NCBI GenBank assembly: GCA_964459305.1
Contig: CAYWNA010000173.1
Location: 1 to 28,303 of the forward strand
DNA: 28,303 nt
Reading direction: 5' to 3'
DNA from: CAYWNA01 sp964459305
Lineage (GTDB): Bacteria > Planctomycetota > Planctomycetia > Pirellulales > Pirellulaceae
Below are positions 7,535 to 15,914 of this stretch, piece after piece; position 1 is the first letter of the stretch; each line of letters opens with the position of its first letter. Both the position numbers and the translations under genes were made by a program. Under the pieces are notes generated by a model. It saw only the letters and a program-made list of their open reading frames with translations. It searched no databases and was not told the origin of the DNA.

Positions 7535-8287
7535 TCACGCCGTGAGGCCGCCGTCGACCACCAGCGTGTGACCGGTGATCCACGACGCTTCGTCGCTGCC
7601 GAGAAACGCGACCGCCTTGGCTACGTCTTGCGGAGTACCGAAGCCGAGCGGATGCTGGGCCTTGGTCGCTTCCATCTGCTGCTTCGACATGGCGTTGAAC
7701 TTCAGGCGTGCCGTCTCCGTGTCCACAACGCCGGGGGCGACCGCGTTGACACGGACCTGCCGCGGGGCGAGTTCCCTGGCCAGCGATCGGGTCATGGCGA
7801 TCACGGCCCCTTTGGACGCCGAATAGCTGGACAGTCCCAAGGTTCCCTGCAGGCCCGCAGCGGACGCCATGTTCACAATGGCTGAACCCCTCGGCAAAAG
7901 CGGGGCGAAGCAACGGGTGAGGTACCAATTCGCCGCCACGTTCAACTCCAACAGATCCTTCACGTCGTTCTGGTACTCCAAGGCTGCGAACGGCGCCCAC
8001 GCCATTTTGCCGGCATTGTTCACCAACAAGTTGACATGACCGAATTCGTCTCCGACGCTACGTGCCAATTTGCGCACGGAGTTTTCATCGGTAACATCGC
8101 ACGGAAAGCCCGCCGCCTTGCCGCCCGCCTGCTCGATGGATTGAGCCAGTTCGTCCAATCGTTCGGCTCGCCTTGCGACCAGTACCACGGTGGCACCACG
8201 ATTGGCCAATTCCCGCGCGATCCCTTCGCCAATGCCGCTCGACGCGCCCACGACAACGGCGGTTTTGTCCAGGTATTGCGAGTGCAT
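7535..8287 (-). CDS. Short-chain dehydrogenase/reductase (classical SDR)
   Basis: A 250-residue classical SDR, a cytosolic NAD(P)-dependent oxidoreductase. Motifs: cofactor-binding GASSGIGEGIA (14-24), VARRAER (37-43; the arginines point to NADP), NNAG (90-93), catalytic Ser142, Tyr155 and Lys159 (YSASK), and the end GHTLVVDGGLTA. This closely matches the 3-oxoacyl-ACP reductase/glucose dehydrogenase-like group, but the substrate is unknown. The start at 8287 is set by GGAG about 8 bases upstream. It lies downstream of the dockerin-protein gene on the same strand, separated by 112 bases with a small dyad at 8362-8379; a functional link is not apparent. Confidence 0.92.
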   Translation of the reverse strand: MHSQYLDKTAVVVGASSGIGEGIARELANRGATVVLVARRAERLDELAQSIEQAGGKAAGFPCDVTDENSVRKLARSVGDEFGHVNLLVNNAGKMAWAPFAALEYQNDVKDLLELNVAANWYLTRCFAPLLPRGSAIVNMASAAGLQGTLGLSSYSASKGAVIAMTRSLARELAPRQVRVNAVAPGVVDTETARLKFNAMSKQQMEATKAQHPLGFGTPQDVAKAVAFLGSDEASWITGHTLVVDGGLTA

Positions 8288-8361
8288 AAGCAACTCCTTC
8301 AATCGCGGCGCAACTCGGACACAATGCGTGTGGCTAGGACCCAATGAGGTGCGCGACCCAC

Positions 8362-8379
8362 GGTCTTATCATTAAGACC
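8362..8379. promoter_or_regulatory. Perfect 7-bp dyad (GGTCTTA-TCAT-TAAGACC)
   Basis: The dyad lies 75 bases upstream of the SDR start and 21 bases past the end of the dockerin-protein gene. It has no T-run on the minus strand, so it fits a repressor operator for the SDR gene at least as well as a terminator. Confidence 0.4.
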
Positions 8380-8399
8380 AGCGATGGCAAAACGGTGCA

Positions 8400-10361
8400 T
8401 CAAGAGACTAGCACGGTCAAGGCGTCCTCCAGATCCAGCCAGTCTAAGCTGAGCTGCTCCTCGATGGATGAGGGCGCGCCGTTTCCATCACGGTCTTGTG
8501 GCCGTTCGCGCGGACGCACCGATGGATTCGGCAGGCTCGATTGGGCAGGACGGTGCACGTCGCCATCCTTGCCCAAGGACGGCACACTAACTGCTTCGCC
8601 TTCCCCGGATGCCTTCGGAGAGAATCCGTCGCCGCCTTCCCCATTTGGCGAGTTGGCGACGGCTTGCGGTCCGAGATCGTTCAGATCGTTGATGACCTGC
8701 AACGCATCCAGCGGTGTGACGTTCCCGTCCCCTGTGCAATCGAGGAAGGGCGGCGGCTGGTCGGATGGGACCGGGGGCACCGGCAGCGATTGTGAGCCGT
8801 TGGCGTTCAAATGATTGATCACGATCAGCGCGTCCAACGCTGTGATGAAGCCGTCGTTGTTCACGTCGTGTGCGTGAACCGGGCCCTGCCATGGCGCGGC
8901 ATTGCCGGCGGTTTCGGCATGGAAGGTGTGAACGTAGGCTCCACCGGGAACACCATCGACGGTGCCTGTTCCGGCTCCGGAGCCGGAACTCGAAGAACCG
9001 GCATGCAGGCGTACCAAACCGTCGGCCGCACCGACCAGGATGTCGGTTTTCCCGTCGTTGTTATAGTCACCTACGAACGGCCGTGACCGCGGGGTGCCCG
9101 ATAGATCGATCTCTGTGCCATCCGCTTCGATAGGCTGATAAAAGGGCAACTGCGGTTCCGCGTCGTTCCCCGCGTTCGGATAGAACAACAACTGGCCTTC
9201 GGTATTGCCTGAGACCAGGTCCTTTCGACCATCACCATTCAAATCGACGACGGCGACGCTGGACCGGCCGCTAGGGATACCCAATCCAGCGGCGGCATCC
9301 ACGACCGTCGTCTGGCTGCGGAAGTCCGGGGCGCCCGAATCCGCTTCGTTAAGCAGCACGTGGACGTTTCCGTCCAGATCCCCCAACACCAAGTCGTACC
9401 GGTCGTCGTTGTTCCAGTCGACAATGTCAAGCGTAGCCCGAACGCCAACATCGATATCACTCTTCGCACCGGGCTCCCCAACCTGAACCGGAACAGGCGC
9501 GGCAAAACCAGGGTCGTCGTCGGCGTTCCGGTTCAAGGCCACCTGCACCGTGCCGTCGGCCAGCCCAAGCACCAGATCCTTCCAACCATCCTGGTCCCAA
9601 TCGAAGACCCTCGGAAACACGCCCATGCAACCACTGGCGTTCACAGCCAGGTCATCGGCCGCGGTACGAGCGTAGGAAAACGAACCGTACACCGGCGCTG
9701 CATTCGTGCCGGAATTCAAATACACGCGCACCTTGCCCTGGCTGTTGGCCGTTTTCTCGCCGACGAGCAAGTCCGTGAGTCCGTCGCCGTTCCAGTCGGC
9801 CAGCGAAGGTACAGAGTAGTTATCCGCCTGGACATCGGCTCCGCCAGCCTGGACCATGGTGGCGGAACCAAATGTGGGCAAGCCGAACAACAGGCCACCG
9901 CCGCCGCCCAGCAGCGGGTTCCCTGCCGAGTCTTTCACCTGGCTGCCATCGAGCCGCAAATCGTACGTGCCGTCCGGCAGTGGTTCGTTCAAGGAGACGG
10001 TGAGCGTCCAACTGACCTCGTCGTAGGAGAACTGGTTGGCGGCCAGCGGAACCGCCGCCCCAGCAACATCCCCCAGTGATACCACTGTGACGATCGATGC
10101 GTCACCAATCGCCGATGCCACGTCGACGGCTTCGGAGAATGCCACACCGATGGAGTCCGACGATACGTCCACCGTCGCCACTTGGGGAGACGTCGTATCC
10201 GGTCCGGTGCAGACCGGACAGTCCTCACCTTCCCAGGGAACAGCGCTGAGCAGCTGCCGATTCTCCAAACGCTCGAACAGCAAACCTCTCCGGTTTGGTT
10301 GTATCCTTCGTCGGCTCTTCCTCCCTGTGCGGGTGGAGTTTCCGAGAATCCGTTTCGCCAT
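8400..10361 (-). CDS. Secreted FG-GAP/VCBS-repeat protein with two dockerin-like repeats
   Basis: A 653-residue surface or secreted protein. N-terminus: a basic stretch and FERLENRQLLSA (29-40), a variant of the planctomycete LEPR-XLL-type segment. Next comes an Ig-like domain (about 57-160, DTTSPQVATVDVSSDSI...GNPLL). Five FG-GAP/VCBS calcium-binding repeats follow, with cores such as DWNGDGLTDLLVG, DWDQDGWKDLVLG, DLNGDGRKDLVSG and DYNNDGKTDILVG, typical of a beta-propeller. Two dockerin-like EF-hand repeats (DVNNDGFITALDALIVINHL and DCTGDGNVTPLDALQVINDL) suggest binding to cohesin-type or similar partners. The C-terminus ends IEEQLSLDWLDLEDALTVLVS. GGAAGGG lies just before the ATG at 10361; a TTG at 10364 is less likely. 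Role: probably adhesion or assembly outside the cytoplasm. Confidence 0.9.
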   Translation of the reverse strand: MAKRILGNSTRTGRKSRRRIQPNRRGLLFERLENRQLLSAVPWEGEDCPVCTGPDTTSPQVATVDVSSDSIGVAFSEAVDVASAIGDASIVTVVSLGDVAGAAVPLAANQFSYDEVSWTLTVSLNEPLPDGTYDLRLDGSQVKDSAGNPLLGGGGGLLFGLPTFGSATMVQAGGADVQADNYSVPSLADWNGDGLTDLLVGEKTANSQGKVRVYLNSGTNAAPVYGSFSYARTAADDLAVNASGCMGVFPRVFDWDQDGWKDLVLGLADGTVQVALNRNADDDPGFAAPVPVQVGEPGAKSDIDVGVRATLDIVDWNNDDRYDLVLGDLDGNVHVLLNEADSGAPDFRSQTTVVDAAAGLGIPSGRSSVAVVDLNGDGRKDLVSGNTEGQLLFYPNAGNDAEPQLPFYQPIEADGTEIDLSGTPRSRPFVGDYNNDGKTDILVGAADGLVRLHAGSSSSGSGAGTGTVDGVPGGAYVHTFHAETAGNAAPWQGPVHAHDVNNDGFITALDALIVINHLNANGSQSLPVPPVPSDQPPPFLDCTGDGNVTPLDALQVINDLNDLGPQAVANSPNGEGGDGFSPKASGEGEAVSVPSLGKDGDVHRPAQSSLPNPSVRPRERPQDRDGNGAPSSIEEQLSLDWLDLEDALTVLVS

Positions 10362-10364
10362 CAA

Positions 10365-10788
10365 GGCCCTTCCGCATCTGCCCTCGACCGCTCGAAAGCA
10401 AGTTGGGTAATATTGGGATCAATTTGTCCGTTACTGCTGTTCCGGGTCAGAATGTTGCGGTCAAACAAGAAAATGTGCCAATCCTCGACCCGGCGCGGCA
10501 AAGCTGCAACATCTCGGTGCGTCATGAACCGTCCCATTATCGTTTCAAGACACACCAACCTACAGTAATAATCGTTCCAAGACGGGATATCCGTCCAGCC
10601 TATTCTTCGACGCACCTGCCCGGCCGAGAAGTTCCCTTGGCAAAAGCCTCGCCTGTTGTGGTTTTTTGGAGGAGCCTTTACGCAAATTCGGCGAGCTGGG
10701 GTTATTACCTTCTGAGCGCGGGAATGTCCGGCTCGGTGATCTGCAGATTACTATGTTCGATCTTTTTGGCGGCCATGGAGCCCTGAGA
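10365..10788. other. Intergenic stretch between divergent genes
   Basis: About 420 bases part the dockerin-protein gene and the small sigma-like gene. Open frames on both strands (for example 10295-10786 plus, 10361-10615 minus) show no family I recognise. I see no clear promoter pair, tRNA or repeat here. Confidence 0.5.
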
Positions 10789-11262
10789 ATGAAGCGTTCT
10801 GAGCGAATTGAGCTGTTCAATCGCGTGCGAGCCAAATACTCGGAGTTCTTGACGTCAGTGCTCTGGAGACTGCCTGGCGACCGTGAGCTCTTCACGGAGG
10901 CCATGCAGTATGCCCTTCTTGAGAAGTGGCAGCGTATTGACAAGCTCGGCGACGGGGTGTTCCCGGATGCGATCAGCGGCGAAGCCTACATGAAACTGCT
11001 CTCTGAATTGCCCGCAAAGATCGCTCCGCTGGAGATCTCCGTTGAGGAGAAGACGGAGCTCGGCATGAAGTACGCCCGCGGCATGCTATTCTTCCAGGCC
11101 CTCAATCGCCAGGGCGCCTGGTGCTACACGGGCAAGGGAATCAAACTGGGCGATGCCGACAAGGCGGTCTTCTGGTATCAACCACAGGGCTCAAAGACCT
11201 ATCGCGTGATCCATGGCGATTTGAGCGTCAAGGACATGGCCGCGGAAGACTTGCCGAAGTAA
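10789..11262 (+). CDS. Small protein: sigma-region-2-like N-terminus joined to an unknown C-terminal domain
   Basis: A 157-residue protein in two parts. Residues 1-55 (RSERIELFNRVRAKYSEFLT, then SVLWRLPGDRELFTEAMQYALLEKW) look like the first helices of an ECF-type sigma region 2, with the GD-x-x-x-x-x-EA-x-Q pattern. Region 4 is absent. Residues 65-157 (MKLLSELPAKIAPLEISVEE through YTGKGIKLGDADKAVFWYQP to KTYRVIHGDLSVKDMAAEDL) form a compact alpha/beta-looking segment I cannot assign. The start at 10789 has GGAG 8 bases upstream; the frame is also open from a TTG at 10666 and an ATG at 10753. It ends 21 bases from the convergent CCA gene. It may be a true fusion or the scar of a deletion joining two genes. 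Confidence 0.65.
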   Translation: MKRSERIELFNRVRAKYSEFLTSVLWRLPGDRELFTEAMQYALLEKWQRIDKLGDGVFPDAISGEAYMKLLSELPAKIAPLEISVEEKTELGMKYARGMLFFQALNRQGAWCYTGKGIKLGDADKAVFWYQPQGSKTYRVIHGDLSVKDMAAEDLPK

Positions 11263-11283
11263 TTGACGTCGGCCTCGGCGACC

Positions 11284-12576
11284 TCAATCGCGACCGAATT
11301 GCGCGAAGAGCTGATTGGCCAATCTAAACGCTTCTTCTGCGGAACTCACGCGTCGCTCCAACTGAGCGTCGCGAACGGCTTCGAGGATGCGTTTGTAGAC
11401 GGGCCCCCTGGGCAGACCGGCGTCCTGCAGGTCGTCGCCGTTGATCAAGGGCGGGGGGTCGAGCTCTTCGCGTGGCAACGACAGTTTCTGATGACAGTAG
11501 TCGATTGACTCGGTGCCTTCCTCGATCGCCTTAGCAACGGCCCGGCAGTAGGCCAACAGATCCGGAGCATGCTGTTGAATGAGAATTCGTTGGAGCCGAG
11601 GCCACGGAACCTGAGTGGCCGATCGTACTGGCAGCTCGTGCATCAGCAAGAACTCGGTTTCCTGCCTCTCGGCGTTCGTCAGTTTCAGTCGCCGACATAT
11701 CTGCTGGACTTCCGGCACGTGATGTGCTCCGACGGAGAACGACTCGCGGACCAGCGCGGCAAAGGCCATTGGAAAGGTCGGATCGTAAAGATGTTCCAGA
11801 ACGCGAAGCGTCCGTTGCCAGGGCGCGTCGTCAGCTTGACCGCCATCATCGGCAGTCGTCTCGCGAAGCTCCGGCAGGATGACTGCCAGCAATCGCGATT
11901 CACGCAGCAGCTCAACCGCGCGACGCCGATTTGCATGTGGAAGCATCCGCCGCAACTCGGCGGCAATCCGTTCGGCACTGACCACCGTGATCTGGTGCGA
12001 CTGTTGCTGAACGGCCGCCAGGGTACCCGGGTCCAGGACAAAATCGAATGTAGCGGCCATGCGCACGGCGCGCAGCATGCGAAGTTTGTCTTCCGCAATG
12101 CGCTCGAGCGGATCGCCAATGGCACGAACCACACCGCGGTCGAGGTCCGCTTGGCCGCCAACGTAATCGATGACTCGCTGTCCGATCGGGTCGAAGAACA
12201 AACCGTTGATGGTGAAATCCCGGCGTTGCGCGTCTTCTTCGGCGCTGCTGAAAGCAACGCTGTCCGGATGTCGCCCATCGCTGTATCGGGCATCACGGCG
12301 GAATGTGGCCACCTCGATTTGGCCGGCCGATTTGGGTCCCACGACGATGATCACGCCGAAAGATTCGCCGATGGCAACGGTGCGCCGGAAACCGAATAAC
12401 TTGCGCGTCTGATCGGGAGTCGCGTCGGTGGCAACGTCGTAGTCTTTGGGCCGCCGCCCCAGAAGTTGATCCCGAACGCAACCACCGGCCCAATAAGCCG
12501 CGAAGCCGGCGTCGCGCAATTTGCGCACGACGCGGATGGCGAACTCTCGGGCGTCATCGGAATCGATCGAGCTCAT
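11284..12576 (-). CDS. cca: CCA-adding tRNA nucleotidyltransferase / poly(A) polymerase family
   Basis: A 430-residue class II nucleotidyltransferase that completes or repairs the 3' CCA of tRNA. N-terminal catalytic domain: GGCVRDQLLGRRPKDYDVAT (31-50) with the two metal-binding aspartates in DYD, then RRDFTINGLFFDP (about 118-130) and the RNA-binding helix ERIAEDKLRMLRAVRMAATF. A long helical C-terminal region follows. Poly(A) polymerases share these motifs, so CCA-addition is the likelier but not certain role. The start at 12576 gives a normal N-terminus; no ribosome binding site is seen. It lies after the fliA terminator, so it probably has its own promoter in 12577-12661. Confidence 0.88.
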   Translation of the reverse strand: MSSIDSDDAREFAIRVVRKLRDAGFAAYWAGGCVRDQLLGRRPKDYDVATDATPDQTRKLFGFRRTVAIGESFGVIIVVGPKSAGQIEVATFRRDARYSDGRHPDSVAFSSAEEDAQRRDFTINGLFFDPIGQRVIDYVGGQADLDRGVVRAIGDPLERIAEDKLRMLRAVRMAATFDFVLDPGTLAAVQQQSHQITVVSAERIAAELRRMLPHANRRRAVELLRESRLLAVILPELRETTADDGGQADDAPWQRTLRVLEHLYDPTFPMAFAALVRESFSVGAHHVPEVQQICRRLKLTNAERQETEFLLMHELPVRSATQVPWPRLQRILIQQHAPDLLAYCRAVAKAIEEGTESIDYCHQKLSLPREELDPPPLINGDDLQDAGLPRGPVYKRILEAVRDAQLERRVSSAEEAFRLANQLFAQFGRD

Positions 12577-12661
12577 GTTTCTGCATGCAGGGTACGCACA
12601 GCGCACGCTACTGTAAGCCTAGCGCACCGGAGCCGCAACCAAGGGGGTGATGAATGACCAT

Positions 12662-12696
12662 ACAAAAACCCCGACACGAAACATCATGCCGGGGTT
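12662..12696 (-). terminator. Intrinsic terminator after fliA
   Basis: On the minus strand AACCCCGGCA pairs with TGTCGGGGTT (one mismatch) around a ten-base loop, followed by TTTTTG. It lies 38 bases past the fliA stop, and probably ends the flagellar transcript. Confidence 0.85.
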
Positions 12697-12733
12697 CGGA
12701 TTGTCTGGAAATCGAGGATGACGAAGGGTCCCT

Positions 12734-13525
12734 CTATGTGCCAAACTCGGGTCGCCTTCGCCCCAGTTGCGACTGCAATCGCTGAACGATGCTGCTATGC
12801 ATCTGGCTCACGCGGCTTTCGCTCAGATCCAGCGTTGCGCCGATCTCCTTCATCGTTAGCTCTTCGTAGTAATAGAGAATGATAATCAACCGCTCGTTGC
12901 GGTTCAGGCCCTTGGTGACCAGCCGCATGAGATCGTTTTTCTGAATCCGCCGCGTCGGGTCTTCGCCCTTTTTGTCTTCCAGGATGTCGATCTCGCGAAC
13001 ATCCTTGTAGCTGTCCGTTTCGTACCATTTCTTGTTCAGGCTAATTAGGTTGACCGCATTGGCTTCGAGCATCATCTTTTCGAGTTCCGGGACGCTCAAT
13101 TCCATATGCTGGGCCAATTCGTTTTCGGTCGGATGACGCCCCAGCCTGGTTTCCAGCTCTTTGGTGGCTTCCTGCAGCTTGCTGGCCTTGGATCGCACCA
13201 AACGCGGTACCCAGTCCATGGTCCGCAGCTCATCCAGCATCGCACCGCGGATCCGCGGAACGCAGTAAGTCTCAAACTTGACGCCGCGGGACAGATCGAA
13301 CGCGTCGATGGCGTCCATTAGTCCGAAGACGCCGGCTGAAATGAGATCGTCCAGCTCTACGCCTTCCGGCAAACGCGCCCAGATGCGTTCGCCGTTGTAC
13401 TTGACCAGCGGAAGATACTGCTCGACCAGCCGGTTTCGCAGTTCTCTGTCGCCCAAATTGGCCTTGTACGCTCTCCAGACTTGTTGAATCTCTTCTACTT
13501 GTGCTGGCGCCAGTGCTGTGGCCAT
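12734..13525 (-). CDS. fliA: RNA polymerase sigma factor, FliA/WhiG family (sigma-28)
   Basis: A 263-residue sigma factor directing RNA polymerase to flagellar and motility promoters. Region 2: LVEQYLPLVKYNGERIWARL (33-52), DDLISAGVFGLMDAIDAFD (59-77), GVKFETYCVPRIRGAMLDEL (81-100) and the DWVPR of the FliA family (104-108). Region 3: GRHPTENELAQHM (129-141). Region 4: LNRNERLIIILYYYEELTMK (207-226) and the helix-turn-helix IGATLDLSESRVSQMHSSIV. Length is that of FliA. GGAGG lies five bases before the ATG at 13525, which decides the start over the ATG at 13537. It is the last gene of the flhA-flhF-flhG-fliA run and is followed by a terminator. Confidence 0.93.
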   Translation of the reverse strand: MATALAPAQVEEIQQVWRAYKANLGDRELRNRLVEQYLPLVKYNGERIWARLPEGVELDDLISAGVFGLMDAIDAFDLSRGVKFETYCVPRIRGAMLDELRTMDWVPRLVRSKASKLQEATKELETRLGRHPTENELAQHMELSVPELEKMMLEANAVNLISLNKKWYETDSYKDVREIDILEDKKGEDPTRRIQKNDLMRLVTKGLNRNERLIIILYYYEELTMKEIGATLDLSESRVSQMHSSIVQRLQSQLGRRRPEFGT

Positions 13526-13553
13526 ACAATCCTCCATGATTGATACGCCGGCC

Positions 13554-13581
13554 AGAGGAAAGTACTTCGTGTCCTTCCTCT
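13554..13581 (-). promoter_or_regulatory. Leader hairpin upstream of fliA
   Basis: AGAGGAA (13554-13560) pairs with TTCCTCT (13575-13581) across a 14-base loop, 29 bases before the fliA start. It has no T-run. It could be an RNA processing or stability element in the flhG-fliA gap, or a binding site. Confidence 0.35.
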
Positions 13582-13667
13582 CTCAACGGCTCGCTTCCAC
13601 CGAGTTACGGCCGATACTTGTGATCTTTGGCTTTTTCCGTTGCCCCGTCAAAGTTGGTCCATTCGCT

Positions 13668-14618
13668 CTAGCTTAAACTTGTGGGGCAGGGTAGTCCCTT
13701 ATCTCCTATCGGCGAAAGCGGCTTGTTGGATTCAATGGAATTCGGGAGTTTGTCTTCTTCTTCTGCGTTTCCTGCTGTCATCGAAAAGGTTAAAGCCGAC
13801 TGTTGGATTTCCGACACCAGTTGTCCGGCCATTTGGTCGACCGCCTGCGCTGCAATGCTCTCCGGGGCGCTCACGATGAACGGCCTCGTTGCGCCGGCGG
13901 CCAGTTCCACGTTGTCGTCAGGCGGCAGGTTTCCGAGTCGGTCGATCTGGAATCCGAGAAAACGTTGACACGAGACGTTGATGCGGCGATGAACGTCGTC
14001 GGCAACGCTTTGGTCGGCTGCTTTGTTCACCACCAACCGAATCGTCAGATTTTCTTCGGCACCAGCCAGTCGCTTGATCGTTGCGTAGGAATCCATCACC
14101 GACAAGGAATCCGGCGTGGTGACCAGCAGAACCTCATCGGCCGCCCTCCAAAACCGTCGCACGACTTCGTTGCCGCCGTTGCCAACGTCCAACACAATCA
14201 GATCGGCATGTCGTTGGAGGGTTCCTAGTTGCCTCAGTAGCCGTTGTTGTGCCGTTTCGCTGAAGTCGGCCGGATGGCCGGGCGCCCACAGACCGGGAAT
14301 CACTTGAATGCCGGAAGGCCCACGGTGGAGCACTTCGTGGATGTCCCGCCGCGCGGCTAGCACATCAGCCACGTTACCTCGTTCGTCGATGCCACAGAGT
14401 GTGGCAATGTCTGCACGGTACAGATCGGCATCGACCAGAACCACGCGGGCGCCTTGTCCGGACAACGCCACGGCCAGATTCACGGCCAACGTCGTCACGC
14501 CCACGCCGCCTTTGCCGCCGCTGAGTACCAGCAGTCGCGGCGACGGCCCGGTATCCGTCGTGGTCTCACGAACGGCCCGCACCACCAGCTTTCGTAGTTC
14601 TGCGGCTTGGTCGACCAT
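13668..14618 (-). CDS. flhG: Flagellar number regulator FlhG (MinD/ParA-like ATPase)
   Basis: A 316-residue ParA/MinD family ATPase. FlhG controls the number of flagella by acting on FlhF at the membrane. The deviant Walker A region reads SGGKGGVGVTT (33-43): the signature lysine (Lys36) is kept but the usual second lysine (KGGVGKT) is Val41. The Walker A' DAD follows (VLVDADLYRADIATLCG), then Walker B DLIVLDVGNGGNE. The C-terminal tail after about 275 (AGNAEEEDKLPNSIESNKPL) looks disordered and lacks an obvious membrane-targeting helix. It lies 59 bases after flhF on the same strand, the usual partner order. The N-terminal 20 residues (AAELRKLVVRAVRE) could be the FlhF-stimulating segment. 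Confidence 0.88.
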   Translation of the reverse strand: MVDQAAELRKLVVRAVRETTTDTGPSPRLLVLSGGKGGVGVTTLAVNLAVALSGQGARVVLVDADLYRADIATLCGIDERGNVADVLAARRDIHEVLHRGPSGIQVIPGLWAPGHPADFSETAQQRLLRQLGTLQRHADLIVLDVGNGGNEVVRRFWRAADEVLLVTTPDSLSVMDSYATIKRLAGAEENLTIRLVVNKAADQSVADDVHRRINVSCQRFLGFQIDRLGNLPPDDNVELAAGATRPFIVSAPESIAAQAVDQMAGQLVSEIQQSALTFSMTAGNAEEEDKLPNSIESNKPLSPIGDKGLPCPTSLS

Positions 14619-14677
14619 GGTTACCTAGATGGCGGTTGAACAGCGATGGGTGAACTCAGTGTGCCGAAGCACCTTGC

Positions 14678-15877
14678 CTAGGTGTTCTCCATCCCAAGGA
14701 TGATCCGTGTCAGCTTCTTGCTGTCGGCCGATTCGATGTCGTCCGGAACGTTCTGGCCATTAGTGACGTAACTCAGCGGCAATCGACAGCTTCGTACCAA
14801 AGGCAACAGATTGCCCAGTCCCGTAGCTTCGTCCAATTTGGTCAGCAGTAGTGTCGTCACGCCGACGTCCAGGAATCGTTCGGCGGTCTTCTTCAGACTC
14901 GCGGTGCTCGACACGCTACTGAGCACCAAGTGGATCTCGTCAGCCTGGGCTTCGGAGAGCATCGACTTCAATTCCTGGATCTTCACTTCGTCTCGCGGAC
15001 TTCGGCCGGCGGTGTCCATGAGAATGAGGTCCAACCCGGACAACCGATCGACGGCTTCGCGCATCTCTCGCGGCGTGGATACGACCTCCATCGGCAAATC
15101 GATGATATCGGCGTACGTGCGCAGTTGTTCGACGGCGGCGATGCGGTACGTATCGACAGTGATTAATCCAACGCGCCGTCGTTCTCGGAGCCGGTAGTTG
15201 GCAGCCAGTTTGGCGATCGTTGTCGTCTTTCCCACGCCGGTCGGTCCAACCAGGGCCACCACTCGACACTGGGAAGGCTGTAACTGGATTGGCCCGGAGA
15301 CACGAAGTTCGTCTTCGATCGTCCTCGCGATCCGTGCTTTTAGCAGAACGGGATCGTCCAGGTCCCGGCTGGATGCGCCTTGACGCACGCGTTCGATCAA
15401 TTCGCGAGCCAGATCTTCGCTCACCTCGGCCTCAATCAGGTCGGTGAATACGTGAAACAGGCCCTCCGGCAGTTCGTGGACGGACGAACGCTGTTGGAAC
15501 CGCGAGAGGTCCTCGACCAGTGAGTGCAAATCGCCGAATTCGCCCTTCAAGTCTTCGCGGAATTTTTCCCGGTAATCCTGCTCGTGGGCCGGAGGGAGGC
15601 CATTCGCGGTTCCTCCAGACGAACCCTCGTGACGTGCGCGTTCCGGCGTTTGTCGCGTCTGTGTCTGGGCACCCACAACGGCGGGCTCCGGAAAACGGCT
15701 CGGGACATTGACGCTGGCCGAAGCGACGACCTCAATTTCTCGCGACCGGGTCAGCCACTGCATGAACCCGCGACGTACTTCCCGTGTTTGGAGCACAGCC
15801 GCGTCGGGTCCCAGCATACGCCGCACCTGGTGCAACGCTTCCTGCATTGAAGGAGCGCGAAATACTTTTACGTCCAT
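14678..15877 (-). CDS. flhF: Flagellar SRP-type GTPase FlhF
   Basis: A 399-residue GTPase that fixes where flagella are built and recruits early basal-body proteins. The N-terminal domain (1-60, MDVKVFRAPSMQEALHQVRR) is typical of FlhF. A variable linker (60-110) and the N-domain helices (about 110-200) follow. The G domain has GPTGVGKTTTIAKLAANYRL (211-230), DTYRIAAVEQLRTYADI (242-258), DTAGRSPRD (288-296) and TKLDEATGLG near 363. The start at 15877 is the family start; the longer frame from 15940 adds a basic run inside the gap after flhA. It lies 37 bases after flhA, in one operon with flhA, flhG and fliA. Confidence 0.94.
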   Translation of the reverse strand: MDVKVFRAPSMQEALHQVRRMLGPDAAVLQTREVRRGFMQWLTRSREIEVVASASVNVPSRFPEPAVVGAQTQTRQTPERARHEGSSGGTANGLPPAHEQDYREKFREDLKGEFGDLHSLVEDLSRFQQRSSVHELPEGLFHVFTDLIEAEVSEDLARELIERVRQGASSRDLDDPVLLKARIARTIEDELRVSGPIQLQPSQCRVVALVGPTGVGKTTTIAKLAANYRLRERRRVGLITVDTYRIAAVEQLRTYADIIDLPMEVVSTPREMREAVDRLSGLDLILMDTAGRSPRDEVKIQELKSMLSEAQADEIHLVLSSVSSTASLKKTAERFLDVGVTTLLLTKLDEATGLGNLLPLVRSCRLPLSYVTNGQNVPDDIESADSKKLTRIILGMENT

Positions 15878-15914
15878 GTTTCTTGCTGATTTGCTATGGG
15901 TGAAACGGATTCTC

